DNA of 64,000 nucleotides, from assembly GCA_003342895.1 (NCBI GenBank), contig PTFA01000101.1, forward strand, positions 434,001 through 498,000, read 5' to 3'. The translations under genes were made by a program, and so were the position numbers. This DNA comes from Casuarius casuarius (taxonomy: Eukaryota > Chordata > Aves > Casuariiformes > Casuariidae). Positions 14,161-25,965 of the stretch are shown here, piece after piece (within the stretch, counting starts at the first letter, position 1; every line of letters begins with the position of its first letter). Under the pieces are notes generated by a model. That model was not told the origin of the DNA. It made no database searches and was given only the letters and a program-made list of their open reading frames with translations.

Positions 14161-16590
14161 TGAACTTATGGTAATTTGGAACCCATTTTTAAAACTCAGT
14201 GAGCATGAGTGTGCATTTTTATGTGAGTACAAATATATAGGTTTACACATACAAACATACACATACATGTAAAAATAAAACTCTCTCAAATTATCTTTTA
14301 TTGTTGTGGGACAGCAATAGTATACAGGGTTAGTACATCATCTTGAACCATTATACTCCATACATCATACTTTGGTGGCAGCATTGCTTTAGCAGGTATG
14401 AACTGCCTGGATTTCACTGTCAGACATAGAGGAAAATTCTATTTTTGGAAGATGCAAAATAGTTTCAGTGAATGTTTAGCTTCTGTAAACTCACACATTT
14501 CTTTGCTTAAAATTCAACTCTTTTTTTTTTTTTCTTGGTGAAGTCTTTCTCATCTCTCATCCACCAGGAACCAAACGAACAGCAAAATAAAACATGATTT
14601 ATGCTATGAGATGACCACCGATAAAGAGTCTTTAGTGTCTTTCCGCAAGATTTACTTTTTAGCACTGAGTTTCTGCAGGAAGGAGAATCATCTGCAATAG
14701 GCTACTCACATGAGCATGTCTCTGCAGGATTTCAGCCTTAGTTTGCTAATCTTTTTTTGATCCTTTGTATCCTATTACCAGTATTTACAGCAAAAAAGCC
14801 TGCACAGACATGTAAGAACTAGTACTTCTTTCTTTTTTTTAAAGCCACTTACACTTTACACTTTAAAAATTGTAAATAGCTTTATTTCCTGTTAATGGAG
14901 TAATTTATATAGTACCTACTATCTACATTGACAGCACTTTTTATCCACTAGCAAATGTGCGGCATTTACTGAATCAATTACTTGAGTTATGAAGAGGAGC
15001 ACAAAGCCTCATTGCCACTCCATTCTTCTCAATAACAAAGGAGAAAACACATTAAAAACTAGCATTGATGGGTTGTTGTGAGATTCAGTCAATGAGCACT
15101 CCCAGAGTTGAAATTAAAAGGCAGTTAGGAGAAAATTGTTTTCTCTGGTCATCAGTCACAATGTGAAAGGCCTTTTTCACAATGATTAATTAAAAGCTGA
15201 GAAAAGACTGAGCTTTAATAAAGTATCTGGATGGGTTTTTGGTAGCATCATGAGTTAATGGACAGTGGCTTGCCTTGACTAAGTGTTATTGCTCTAGTCC
15301 ATAATTTCATCTTGAAAATGGGCAAGGGAGTGAATCTTCCTCTTAGTAATTGAGTATTGATTTGAAAATAAATGGCACTGAAACTCCCACTGAACTGTCA
15401 GGATATATTCTGGACAGCACTGACAAGAAATGGCTTTTGGTTGGTGTGAAAGTTATGGATCAGCTTGATACTTAAATACATAGAGCTCCACTGCAATCTA
15501 TCTTCTGATTTATCAAGTTTCAGCTGGTCAATATATGACATCATGGAGGAAATAACATTTATGTGCCTGAAGCAAGAATAGAGTAACATTATGGCCTTCT
15601 TTTTGAAATGTTTCCTTCAATTTGTGAAGCTGTTTGAAAAACAGCAACAGCAAAACTTTGGTTATGCTTCAAATAACTATACCCACGTATAGACATTTAA
15701 CTTTGAACTACTTTGAATGTACTTAAGATGAAAGAGATTAATTTAATGTATGCACATTACCTTACAATAGCTTGGTGGCAGGCAAGTGGCTGCAGTATGG
15801 ACTGTGTGACCTGACAGATTATAAAATTGACAGTCACTACCTTTAAGGCTCTAAGTGCTTAGACTCTGCTGTATTAAAAGGTATATAGCCCACACTACAG
15901 AAAGTCTTAAAACTTTCACCGGTGATATAAAATTGACACTGGATGTAAAACTAAAATACTATAATGAAAGGTTATGGAGAGAAAACAAAATTCCGTGGGG
16001 CTTGTTTTTTTTTTTTTTTAACTCAATAAAGTCAGAGCAGAGTTTAAAGGCATTTGAGTGCCAAACTGACACTGAAATGGATAGGTGCTAAACACTTTGG
16101 ACACGAGAGTCACAGGGGCCTGTTCTCCCCTCTGAAGTATCTCTAAGTTGGGGATGGCCATATCTTTGCATTAGGTGGAGGCATTCACCAAGGTGAATTG
16201 AAGAGTTAGGCCATAAGTTCCTCAGATGAAAGCAAAAGGCATTCCAGAAAACAGATGCTGAATGGGGAACATGGCCAACAAGGAACACGAAGTGCAGGAC
16301 TACATCTTCACACCTTATACCTGAGTGAAGACTACCTTTCTTCTTCCTTTCCAAAAAATGATACGACCTCACTGTTTTTTTTTTTGAAAAACTTGGTAGT
16401 ACTTGTCTTTATGTGAAACATTCATATAAAACATTGTACCGCTTATAGGCATGTCAGCTATAGCTAGCATGAGTAGCAAACACCCATGGAGTATTAGCTC
16501 CCATTTCTAGGCCCTCCTCCTCCTGAGAAAGCTCAGACTCCCAAGTCCCCTGAGGCCTCCTGAGCCCCGCTCAGTCCTGTGAGGGCAAGC
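14161..16590. other. AT-rich non-coding DNA, nothing recognised
   Basis: No gene or mobile element recognised. Homopolymer T tracts occur near 14521-14533 and 16007-16019. A short GC-richer patch with CCTCCTCCTCC lies at 16510-16590. Confidence 0.6.
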
Positions 16591-16627
16591 TTTGTGTGCT
16601 GTGTGTGTGCACACACGTGTGTGTGTT
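16591..16627. repeat. GT/CA microsatellite with internal palindrome
   Basis: A short alternating purine-pyrimidine tract that contains the self-complementary core TGTGTGTGCACACA and then runs on as CGTGTGTGTGTG. It is a normal microsatellite; the palindrome gives hairpin and Z-DNA potential. Confidence 0.75.
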
Positions 16628-19478
16628 CAAAAATGAGAGCCAGATCATGGGATTAGGAAGCCAGCAGGGAATATATCTCCATCAGATACTGTTTATGAAC
16701 CGTGCATTAAGCATAAAACTAATTTTTGTATGATAAATCAAAACTATGTAGTAATTTGGAAGAAATAGAAATGTGCATGCCCTTTCTCTTGTTCTTGACT
16801 GAGATTTCATCCTCTTTTTGCTGATCTTAATTGTACTAGATCCATACCTGCAGGAGATCTTCTTTGGTTAGGACTGACAGAAAAAAGCTTGGGCCTTTTT
16901 CATGTCATCTGTCAATAGCTGTTCCTACCTACCGAGTAATGAACCTACATTTTACCTGTCATCATTTTACTGATAATTTAGAATCAGGCCCCCCATCACA
17001 CTTTAGAAGTTGACTGCTTTGTATTAATGGGAAAAATGATGTTTATTATTTATGCTCTCTATAAATTCTACTCTGAGAATATATTGTACTTTGATTTGTT
17101 CCCTCTACTCATTACCAAGCTGAACAGCTAAGAAAGTTAAATATGGAGAACAATTCCCTCAGTTAAAAAACTTAGCTTGGCTTGCTTAGGCATGTCAAGG
17201 CATGAATGGAACAGTTGTTATATTGATTTTATAAAAAATAAAGTAATTTAACAACATTAATTGTTTACAAGTGTGTTCTGTGAATTACACACATTGTGTG
17301 ATTATTAACAATTATCTTGTAATAATAGAATTTAGTTTATTAAAGTTGTTAATAAAAATTGCTTATTTTGAATCTATTGAGAAAATTTCTAGCATATTTA
17401 ACTGAATGAAGTTAACATGCAAAGCAACAGAAGCAAAATAAAAATTTTAATTTGTTCATCATCATGATGGGTTTTGAACTGTATTTCACTTAACCATTAT
17501 ACTTTATAAAGAAATATAAAGACAGAATGAGAACAGCAGAGATCATCTTTGAGAATTATAAATAGCTGAAAGAAGCACTTCCATTTGGTGAAGTTTAATG
17601 AGTCTATCTCAATCTAGCAGATTTAACTAAGTTGTCTCAGTCCCTTAAAGTATCTGAATATTTCCCTTCTTGCTTATATTTGTTTTCAAAATAAGTAGAG
17701 ACTTTCTTAGTCAGGCAGAGGAAAAGTAAGATCCAAACTTTTAGAAGTATTTCTTAGTGAAAAGCAATGGGTGTTAGGTGTTGCTTCTGAAAGCAGACTG
17801 TAATTTATGTACTTTGGTGTTTAAATATATAGAAAAGACTGACCCTAAGCAATTTGCCCAAGGAACGTAGGATGTCTGTTACAAAATCTTATTTCCCAGC
17901 TACTCAGCTACTACTTTAACTGTCAGTAAGCTGAAGTGGGCATGAATTCAAACGCAGTATTCCCAGGCAGATCACTAGGAAAATGAAAATTTTGAAAACA
18001 TAGAGGGACAATATTAGTGGATACTCCCACTTAATTCTATTTTTTTCTTTTTTGAATTAAGTTCTCTGTTGGATTTAGTACAGATACGTTTAAAGACTCC
18101 AACTGGATGAATGCAGGGTTTCGTTTTCATACGAATTTCATCCAGGTTTGTAGGAGTGAGAGGACTATTCTCTGACTCCAGTGTCATGGAGCACTAAGGG
18201 CAGTGGTGTAGAACACTCTAAAAGAAATGTTAATGCTGGTATGGATGGAGAATAAATGGGAGCGTGTGGGAGGAGAAGGGCAAGAAGAAGCTTTCAGAAC
18301 AAGAGCTACAAGAATGGCACGTATAGAGGGCTCCTAGGTCGAGGTTATCAGGACCCTCGTACAGGCTCTGTGGACACCCAGATCTGGAGACAAAGGGCAG
18401 TGAATAAATCCTAACAACCCAAAGAGGTGGAATGGGGTGAAGAGACTGATTACTGTCAGCTCCTACAGGGTACAGGAAAGGCACATCCAAAACAACACAT
18501 TGTCACCCAATAAAGAGGAGAAAAGACTCAGTGAAGGCCTGTTCACTGGAGTCCCTTGTCCTCTGCGTCACCATAGGGAACGTGAGCACTACACCGGGGT
18601 GAACGTCTCACTGACCGAATGCTGGACAGACTTCAAGGACTCATGCATATCCGTGCTTGTGAGTATGGGTGCATTAGTGTGTAAGCATGAAGGAGTGAAA
18701 TCAGTTTTTGCCTTCCTATGAGGTCTAGCACTGCAAGTTGTGACATTTTTGCTGTTATTGCCTACAGTGGGGGAGGGAACGGCTCTCTTCATTTTTCTAG
18801 TTGCTCCTAGAAGGTCACACAGAGCGTACAGTGAGTATGTAGGCACTCCCAATAATTCTGTCAGTTTGCTCTGCTTTCATAAGTGGTTGGTGACAGTACA
18901 TTTAAGAGAATGCCTACAAAGGCATTGTTTTCACAAGAACTTGGCAGGTTTTCCTATTCAATTGTCAACCATCTTAAAGGGGTCATGAAGTCAACTGTTT
19001 CCACTCACTAGCACAGGAAAAGCAAACAATCCTGTTTTCATGAGAAAGCCTACCTTCAAGTTTTCACTTGTGATGCATAAATTTGCAATTGATAGTTTCC
19101 AGCCCTGTCTGTTGCTACTGCAGCAAAGAATTCAATACAATACAGGAATCACAAGTTTTGATATGACTGCAGGGCTGGTTCTAGTTGTTGCACAAATAGC
19201 AAACAGAGCAGCAGGAATCATGTTGAGTGCCTACGTTATTAACAGATGGTTGCGATTTTTCAGAGCTTTGAACTTCTGAATTTACTTTATTGTGCACCAG
19301 AATCTAGAACAGGAATGAATTCCTCACTCAGTGATATAGGAGAGCATTCTTTGTTCCTTCAGACTTTACAGGTCTAAGCTCTTCTACACTCACATCTCAC
19401 CTCTTCCTGAAAGATTTCAAACCAATACCTCTGACTTCCCAGAACTATGTCCTACTCATAATCTATTGTTTTCTTAGT
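16628..19478. other. AT-rich non-coding DNA, nothing recognised
   Basis: No gene or transposon recognised. The part 17200-17480 is particularly AT-rich with many TAAT/ATTA words. The part 18230-18720 is somewhat less AT-rich and carries overlapping short open frames on both strands without any recognisable domain. Confidence 0.55.
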
Positions 19479-19520
19479 AGAAGAGAAGAAAGGGAAAGAA
19501 AAAGAAAGAAGAAGAAGGGG
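19479..19520 (+). repeat. 42-base uninterrupted purine tract
   Basis: Every plus-strand base is A or G, in GAA/GAAA/AAG units ending in GGGG. Such homopurine-homopyrimidine tracts are simple repeats and can form triplex (H-DNA) structures. Confidence 0.8.
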
Positions 19521-20417
19521 CACTTTGGAGTCCTCCCATTATTTCTCTATAACTGTGAACAGAGAATTCAAAATTCACTTGGTGGGAAAGAGAGCATGCG
19601 AGAATGAGCATGATTCATGCATGCAATTAGAACTTTAAAATTAAATTTTGTAAGCAATATTGAAACTAAATATGTGTATGTGTGAAGGAGAGAGAAATAT
19701 GTTTTCCAGTCAGCTCCCTCCAGAATGCAGAAGATGTTGAAGGGTGAAAACAATCTTTGTTATTTGTGACACTATATATTTTTTTAAAGCTATAAAGTAT
19801 TTCTCCCATGCGGTTTAGAGATTTTTCCTTGGGCTTTGCAATTTGTACTAGAAAAAGTGCATTTACCTTGGAAATATCTTTGCTCTATCTGTGGAGTATG
19901 ATGAGTCCTGGCTTTATGGGCGAATGGATCTGTATGTACTACCAATTTAAATACCATGATGAACTGCTGATTCGTGAACAGTTAGATAGCTGTGCTTGGT
20001 GAAAAATGACCCTAAAGTAAAAAAGACTGAATATGGACCAGGATAGTGCACAAGTCCTGTTGCTTATGGTGCTTAGAGATGGCGATTTTTTGCAGAATAG
20101 CTATCGATATTTTTGTTGTCTGCCAGCTGGATGTCAGGTACTTCCTGCAGACTTAACTGGGTGCTCATATGGGTGGCTGGACTGTCTGAATCCTTCTGCG
20201 CTGCACAGCTCCACTGAGACTTGAACAAAGAAACTTTTGCTGTGACTGACACCTTCATCTGCTCAGTTACCAACTGAGTTAAGCTTTCTTCATCAAAATG
20301 TCACTTTTACAGGACAAAACTAACCAAGTATCAAGAAAAAATTTTGAGTTTATGTATCTTACATTTTCTAGTTATATAAAACTAAGATTTAGCGTATAAC
20401 AGAACATAAAGTTTATT

Positions 20418-20450
20418 GTGTAATAGTGTGTTTGGTGTGTAATAGTGTGT
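20418..20450 (+). repeat. Two tandem copies of a 14-base GTGTAATAGTGTGT word
   Basis: The word GTGTAATAGTGTGT occurs at 20418-20431 and again at 20437-20450, a 19-base period. The flanking TAAAGTTT is also partly repeated (20407-20414 and near 20450). It looks like a small local tandem duplication. Confidence 0.7.
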
Positions 20451-22289
20451 AAAGTTTAGTGTGCTATAGACTAGTACTACCTGAAAAACTGTGGGAGTTT
20501 TATTTTCCTAGGACTTTCTGGCATCATATTGTACTCTTTCACTCACCAATTTTGAGAAGCAAAATATTTCTTTGTAATAAGCTACATTGTCTATAACTAT
20601 TTCTTTTACCAGGTAGCTCAGCATCACCACATAGAACCTTAAATGGTGATACACTAAAAAAAAATGTTCTGCTAATTGTTTTTGGCATGAATCAGCTTCT
20701 TAAATGAACAGCTGCCCTATGTAATTCTGCACTGGCTCAAAGTGACAACTAACAGTTGTTAATATGTAAAAAAATAAGAAGCAAAATGTAGTTGTTCAGT
20801 TCGTTAGTCACCGAGATTATCAGTTAAAAAAAAGTCTAATTTTAAACAGGATGAAATGTCTTTATTTTTTTCTTAATCCATTCTCATACTTATAAAATTT
20901 GTACTTAAGCAAATTGAATTCTCATGTTCTTAGACTGAGTCTGACAGACATAATTAAAAAGAAGAAATCCTCTACTGGGTGAACCAATGCTTCTGTAAAT
21001 CTCCTCTTCCTTGCTTAAAACTGTTTGTTTTGAGATATATATTTTCATGTAAAGACAAATTCCTTTTACTATTGTTTTATGACTGCTTTTATGGAGCTAA
21101 TTTTTCTGAAAGATTGAATATTGACAGTAAAACATTCAGGCTTTGTGACAGAAACATCCTGACTATATCAAATACATATTTTGTCAGTAATAAAAACCTC
21201 TGAATAAAATTTTAGCTAAATTTTTAAGCAGCACAGTTCTTGGAGCCCAAGATGAATTAATGCATGTATTTTGTGAAGCAGAAAAGAGTATAACTGCTTC
21301 ATCAATACCACTCATAGTAGTTATCACTTTGATGTTTCCTTTAAAGAGGGTAATTTTTTGTGTTAGGGGAAAACGATAAACTCGAGGGTGAGGTTATTTC
21401 CAAGAACAGAAGTCTAGGCAAAATATGAGCACATCTAGACTGTTCCCCCCCCCAAAAAAGTTCTCCCTGCTAATGCCACAAAAGGACAAAACAGCGCAGT
21501 CTGCAGCTCCATGCACCACGGCAGAGCCCGCAGGGCCCTGCAGGCAGGGAAACCCATCTGTTCTGCCTGAGGTTATATCCGATTCCAAGATGGGGCTTGC
21601 ACGTTTCCCAGGCAGGGCCCGGACAAAGTCTTGCCCACTTCTGCATCCACACGACTGCACATGAATGGGCTGGACAAGTGCTGCTTAAGCCATCAGCTTT
21701 TCATGACTATGTTTTCTTTCCCTCTGTCAGCATATTCTTGCCCCCTCTGTTCTGCCAGCAGCAGTTTTTGTGCAACAGTGCGGTGAATTCAGTAAATGCC
21801 TAATAATGAACTTTGTAGGGTTAGTCAGATGTCAGCTCTCACTGACCATGAGTTCACGTTAGTGACAAGGTCGGTGCCAGGAAGGAGGCAGAAGCATAGA
21901 GGAGAAATGGCAAGGGAAAGGTAAGACCACGCTTGTTTGGCCGTATCTTGGCTTAAACTGCTGTTGTCTCCATGCTTTAATGTACTTACTTCATATACCA
22001 TCGTTTTTAGGTCATCACAGGTTGTGTTTGCTGCAAATGTTTTCACTTCCTGGCTGAGTACATTCGCACATCAGCACCTACTTCTCAACCTTATCGGTAC
22101 TTTACCTGTTACTGCAAATGTTGCCAAAATTTCTGCTTAAGCTCTAAAACCCCAAAGTATTTTGCCTGAAGTTTGCTGCTTCTATTGCAGACTTGAAGAA
22201 GGCTTGTGTGTCTAGAAGCTTCTCTGTTTTCTTTCCAACTATGTTACTTGGTCTATATAAGGTATAACTTACAAGGCTTTTCTTGCTTT
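20451..22289. other. Non-coding DNA, nothing firmly recognised
   Basis: No gene recognised. The part 21440-21680 is less AT-rich and begins with a run of nine Cs at 21445-21453. Its open frames on both strands mirror each other, as expected from composition alone. Confidence 0.5.
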
Positions 22290-22309
22290 AAAAAAAAAAA
22301 AAAAAAAAA
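22290..22309 (+). repeat. A20 homopolymer
   Basis: Twenty consecutive As. It could be the tail of a retroposed sequence, but I see no polyA signal, no recognisable SINE or gene body upstream and no target-site duplication, so it is called only a homopolymer. Confidence 0.8.
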
Positions 22310-22439
22310 CCTCTGCTTCTCAAAGTAAGTTAAAATTAGAAGTAATGTGCCTTCCTCTGCTACACAGAGATTTTGAAAATTAATAGTTTACTGATTATTT
22401 TGATGTCCAAAAAATTTGCTAGCTGCAGTCTTTGCTGCT

Positions 22440-23430
22440 CCTCTAATTAGTCAGACATGAAAAAGCAGGGACTGATGTTTACTTATAGTATGTATTAGAT
22501 ACTTGTGGATACTATAAAGGCCTTTTTGCTCCCTGCCTGGATATTTTTTTCTGAACACAGGCACTCCAAGCCACAAATGCAGTTTAGACAGCAGAGGTGG
22601 GATGAACCACATGAGTCGCTTTAGGCTCCCTTCTTTGTCAAGTGAAGAGCTAGTCAGAGTAGTCAAGCCTAGGGCACAATTCATCTCCTCATAATATTGA
22701 TGTCTAAAATAAGTCAGGTGAATCGCACCCTGAAATTGCCTCTTTCTGTCCATCGACTGTTAAGGGGGCTGGAGAGAATCATAGGAGTTTGGATCATGGC
22801 TCCTAAATATGATTTGTCTGAAGTTCAGCGAGACAAATTCAAAAAGGAACCATGACCATGGGATTCAGAATAAAATCCANGTGAGCAAGTATGGACATCC
22901 AGGACAGGACTCAGTAGCCCAAGCACACTAAGAAGGCTGCAAGGGGCTAGCAGGTATGACACAGGATCTATGGCAGACAGCGTGTGGAGGTGAAATGGAA
23001 TAACCTTGAGCATCTCAAATGGCACCAGAGGCCCATATTTAAGTAGCTGAATCCTTCATCTCACAGATTAAGGCACACAGCTATAGGTATCTAGGCTGTT
23101 AAGCTCCCATCACAGACCTCTGACCAGTGTGGCCAATGTAGACTAGAGAGAGATTCCATTTACCAAATATTCCTGTCTGCTTTATGATATGATAAATTAC
23201 TCTCTGATTCACTGAAAGAAGAGCTTAGAGACTGAACTCAGACAAAGCAGCTAGAGGTAAACACTTATATTTAGGTGTCTTAATTTGAAAACTGACCACC
23301 ACCCTTGTGGTCTGGATATCTATATGTTACTAATTGCCTAAACTCCCTTTATAGTAGGGATATATATTCACTTCAGATACCATTTATCCTATCACAAAGT
23401 AGACCTCTAAGCATCAGATACATATTTGTC
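22440..23430. repeat. Possible ancient dispersed repeat (unclassified)
   Basis: This kilobase differs in texture from its neighbours. It repeats short words such as TAGGTATCTAGGC, TTTAGGTGTCTTAATTTG and TTGCCTAAACTCCC (near 23085, 23270 and 23330), and it carries GACTACTCTGACTAGCTC and TTCATCCCACCTCTGC motifs on the minus strand near 22600-22670. Recurrent 'taggtgcctaa'-type phrases are what I would expect from an old high-copy element in sauropsid genomes, but I cannot name a family. No coding capacity or terminal structure is visible. The single N at 22880 lies inside. Treat as a lead only. Confidence 0.22.
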
Positions 23431-25567
23431 TTATCACAGATGTCTCTTCTGCTACAGTGAGAGCTTTGGGTAACTAGTTCAATGAGGATATCTATGCAGT
23501 AGTTGTTTCTCTTTGTCAGTCACATACCTAGGTGAAGTAGAGCTTTCTGACCCAGAGTCACACATGGCTGTGGATATTCCCTCTGTCTATGGTATGTGTG
23601 AGCAGACCCCAAACCTCTTCTTACCTAACATTAGCCCCATTATCATTGCAACAGTAGGTGGGATGCATGACAGCAAGCATCATCTTTGACCCTGAGTGAG
23701 TTTCTGAAGAAAAATAAGGAGGTGGTTGATAACTTAGGCTTTGAATTCTTCCTTAGATCACTCATGAAAGACATAGCAGACACAGCTCTTGAGCATCTTG
23801 TGGCAATGTGCACTGTCATGCCTGTGGGCCACATTTTGTGCTGAACATCTGTGTTTCAGAAACCCATGCAGCTACATCTACCCTGCATCATTGCCTTGGT
23901 TGTTTTCAATATAACTAAAACAGAAGGTCAGTCAACCAATTCTCAGCACCCAGATGTAGCTACTCAGAAGACAGAATAACAGCTGCCCAAATTTACAAAA
24001 GACAACTTAGCGGCAATAAAGCTGCCCTTTTGGAGTCAGATAAAGCAGGCAGTCTTAAAAAAATCATGTGTTTTTATCTCCATGTCTTATTTGTTTTCAT
24101 TATAGCATATTTTTCAGTCTATTTCAAGCTTAGCATGGTGGTGGCTACATTAGGCACACTAATACAGATTTCTACCTGAAAAAATAATCACTCAACAAAA
24201 CAATAGCTTGATGTGCTGCATAGAGGTTACTGAATTATGCTTTCCCACCAGGGAGAGCACCATGGAAAACCATCTTGTCTTTGATTTGCTTTGACCTACA
24301 AATAAAAAAATTGTCAAATAAAAAATTCTTGATCTGATGTTGCTGGAAATCAGTCTCATCTTATGCAAACAGAGAGGAGATTCATAAGCTAGCTTCCTAC
24401 AAAACAAGGAAGCTTAAACACACATGACCAAAAGCCTAGGAGGAAGGAACTGTTTTCATATCACTTATCTACAATGCAGTTAGCACTAGTTGTCTGAGAA
24501 GCAAACCTAATTGTCCCAATTTTCAGGTTGCAGTCTCTGTTCTCAAATGAATTAAGACAAAGCACATTAATTGCAATGACTCCCTGGAAACATTTCCCTC
24601 AGTCATTGTACCTACGATTCCTCTTTTTATTGTACCTGACTCACTTGATCATATGTTTATTTCCTCTTTAATATAAATGAAGGCACCATTGGCCCAGCAA
24701 ACTGTGATTGTGCACTGGAATTAAAAATCTATGAGTTTTTCTCAAATTCAAGTAAAATGCTTAATACTTAAAGAACATTAGTATGGATACAGTCTAGTTG
24801 CTTTGAAACTGAGATCTAATCATACAGAATAACATAGGTCTAGTCTTACACTAGCACCGATTGCTATTTTGTTGCCATGGTAACTAGCAGCAAATATTAG
24901 ATTTAGTAGAATAATGAAATTTTATTTTCATTAAAAAATCGATTGGAAAGATTTATTGCAGAATTTTCCATAGCCAATTTCATTTTTCTAAACAAAAGAT
25001 TTTTGGAACAAAAGAAAAATTTCCATATCATTTTGGTTTTGAATCATCATTTTAATTAATTTCTTATTTTAGAAAGGGAAATGAAATGCCAATTTAAAGA
25101 TATGTAAATCACTTCACTGTGGTTTTATTTTAAGAGTGGTTTGGTGTTTTTTTTCATCCAACTGCTTCCATGAAATAATTTCTTTGTTAACTTTTCTGAA
25201 AAGCAGGTGCAAAGTCCCTGAAGCATAAAGCCTGTACTGGGAGAAACAGCTCCCTGTTCCTGCTGTTAAGGCCTATAGCATCACAGGGAGGGCAGCCATG
25301 AGAGAGGAGCAACAGGATCTCTACAACTGGAATAGGTCAAATCCGATCTAGAGAGTAGTATTGCACTTACATAAGGGAGTACCTTCCTTTATGGTAAAGT
25401 CTTTCCAACTTTAGAAGCCGTTCTCCATGTCGCGCTTGCTGGCAGTATAATGATTATGTGTGCAAAGTATCACAGAACAAACTTACGATCCTCTTGTCCA
25501 ATAATGTGCTGCCACGAATTCTCTCATTGAGAAGAATAACCAAAATCATGAAAAATCTGCACTGAAT
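23431..25567. other. AT-rich non-coding DNA, nothing recognised
   Basis: No gene, transposon or RNA recognised. Open frames are short and without family resemblance. Confidence 0.6.
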
Positions 25568-25621
25568 TCTTTTCTTTTCTTTCTGTGTGTGTTTTTCTTT
25601 CTTTCTGTTTTTTTTTCTTCT
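25568..25621 (+). repeat. Pyrimidine-rich TTTC tract with GT interruption
   Basis: TTCTTTTCTTTTCTTTC followed by GTGTGTGT and then more T/C-rich sequence ending in TTTTTTTTCTTCT. It is a low-complexity simple repeat. It also resembles a polypyrimidine tract, but no credible exon follows. Confidence 0.7.
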
Positions 25622-25859
25622 AGTGGACAATCATAAACTTTCAGACTTCCCCTTACAAACATCTGAAAACATGTACATGTCGTGAAAGTGGATATTTGTA
25701 ATCCTGGACTGTGAAACTATTTTTTCCCTCTGTCTGTCAGAATCGCCTTAATTTCCATGTAGTGAAAACATCACTAATGAACTAGTCTGATTTTCTATCC
25801 TCTTTTGTTTCACTCACTTTCATTATCCATGAGGGCTTCAAGTTAGCCTGTTTCCTTGT

Positions 25860-25965
25860 CACCCTCCCTCCTGTCCTGTCGCCTTGGGAGAGCAGAGCCG
25901 AGCCGCCACAGCCAGCGCCGGTTCCCAAGGATACCTGACGGGAGCACATGATTCCTTGGGCATGC
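25860..25965. other. Short GC/CpG-richer islet
   Basis: About 100 bases with CpGs in GTCGCC, GCCGAGCCGCC, AGCGCCGG and GACGGG contexts, in otherwise AT-rich DNA. The minus strand is open for about 84 codons across it, but the peptide resembles nothing I know. It could be a fragment of an old GC-rich repeat or a small regulatory element. Confidence 0.25.

Noticed and set aside
21425..21664. Mirrored open frames on both strands near 21.4-21.7 kb
   Set aside because: The frames overlap on opposite strands in locally GC-richer DNA, which lowers stop density. There is no domain or splice evidence for either strand.
22290..22309. A20 tract as the tail of a processed pseudogene or SINE
   Set aside because: No recognisable body, polyA signal or flanking target-site duplication was found.
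22451..22753. Minus-strand open frame of about 100 codons
   Set aside because: It lies in the region suspected of being an old dispersed repeat and shows no protein family resemblance.
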